Assembly (NCBI RefSeq): GCF_000381825.1 | Contig: NZ_KB907122.1 | Coordinates: 353,663 to 417,662 of the forward strand | DNA: 64,000 bases | Direction: 5' to 3' | Source of the DNA: Thioalkalivibrio sp. ALJT | GTDB lineage: Bacteria > Pseudomonadota > Gammaproteobacteria > Ectothiorhodospirales > Ectothiorhodospiraceae | Shown: piece after piece, positions 63,573 to 64,000 of the stretch | Position numbering within the stretch: position 1 is the stretch's first letter | How the letters are laid out: each line of letters opens with the position of its first letter | Made by a program: the position numbers and the translations under genes | The notes under the pieces: generated by a model | The model's database searches: none | Told to the model about the DNA's origin: nothing | What the model saw: the letters and a program-made list of their open reading frames with translations, nothing else

Positions 63573-63687
63573 ATTTGCTGGCCGCTTCCGAATCGAGCGG
63601 CCTGATGACAATCCCGGAGCAGTGGCCATAGAGTGTAAACCCCAATCATGGCCACCCTGCCTCCAGCCCCTGCGCCACTAGTGCCCC

Positions 63688-63999
63688 TTAACAATAGTTC
63701 GCAGTATTATTGAGGCGCTCGCTTACACGGGCGATGGAGGCGATGATATGGTCGGCGGTTTTGCGCCAGATGAACGGTCGGGGTTCATCGTTGTATGTCT
63801 CCAGGTATTCGCGGATGGAATCCTCGAGTTCCCGAGTGCTGCGATGCGAACCGCGTTTGATCCAGCGTTCCGAGATGAGCGCGAAGAAGCGTTCAACCAA
63901 GTTGATCCATGACGCCGAGGTGGGCGTGAAGTGCACATGGTAACGCGGCCGCGCAGCGAACCACGCACGCACTTTTTCGGTTTTGTGGGTGCCGTAGTT
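63688..63999 (-). mobile_element. IS630-family transposase, C-terminal part (runs off the window)
   Basis: About 103 codons, open to the window edge on the minus strand; 63688 is the stop. DDE_3 (IS630) signature: YHVHFTPTSASWINLVERFF, then RSTRELEDSIREYLETYNDEPRPFIWRKTADHII, where the Glu of LVERFF is the third DDE residue. The element's 5' part and other end lie outside. The insertion lies upstream of the PKHD gene. A terminal repeat could not be checked. Confidence 0.85.
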
Positions 64000-64000
64000 G

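Overview
The window is 64 kb of GC-rich DNA from a gammaproteobacterium. The gene order (queG/nnr/tsaE/amiC/mutL/miaA/hfq/hflX, fur/bamE/ratAB/smpB, hrcA/grpE/dnaK/dnaJ with nadK/recN, panBCD with folK/pcnB) is typical of the class. An HrcA repressor alongside sigma-32-like promoters, and a neurotransmitter:sodium symporter, point towards Chromatiales/Ectothiorhodospiraceae, possibly a Thioalkalivibrio-like halo-alkaliphile. That placement is inference. No tRNA, rRNA, CRISPR array, prophage or plasmid function was found. Almost all of it is core chromosome.

Layout. 1-397: 3' end of bamD. 634-11489: a directon of twelve minus-strand genes (hslR-like, Nudix, pcnB, folK, deoxynucleoside kinase, panB, panC, panD, sucC, sucD, nadE, glnB). 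11605-12294: a glutathione S-transferase/SspA gene. 13207-17965: fur, bamE, ratB, ratA, a sodium symporter, smpB and dnaQ. 17976-20758: rnhA, a YafS-like methyltransferase and divergent mltD. 21104-31025: hflX, hfq, miaA, mutL, amiC, tsaE, nnr and divergent queG. 31351-40180: fpr, ychJ, a YeeZ-like dehydrogenase, valS and several small envelope genes including zapG. 40418-44729: dacB and the EF-P lysylation set epmA, efp, epmB. 44873-48804: a translationally coupled c-di-GMP pair, one PilZ-like protein and one FimX-like degenerate GGDEF/EAL protein. 49179-56967: dnaJ, dnaK, grpE, hrcA, divergent nadK and recN. 56981-63519: conserved hypotheticals, a Kdo-transferase-like glycosyltransferase, small lipoproteins, a Sel1 protein and a PKHD hydroxylase. 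63688-64000: the end of an IS630-type transposase gene.

The most unusual content lies between genes. Three families of non-coding palindromic repeats recur in the window. R1 is a roughly 770-bp nested palindrome with two full copies and one 149-bp centre-deleted copy. R2 is a roughly 345-bp MITE-like element with long terminal inverted repeats, in two copies. R3 is a roughly 170-bp palindrome with three copies and one centre-deleted copy. They sit at gene 3' ends, and in some cases supply stop codons or C-terminal codons. They interrupt the pan and miaA-hfq operons. One R1 hairpin shows a compensatory base-pair change between copies.

Regulation visible in the sequence: a CIRCE-like operator and a sigma-70-like promoter before hrcA, sigma-32-like promoters before grpE and dnaK, intrinsic terminators after fpr, after the Met-rich lipoprotein and upstream of the PKHD gene, and a possible leaderless start for mltD.
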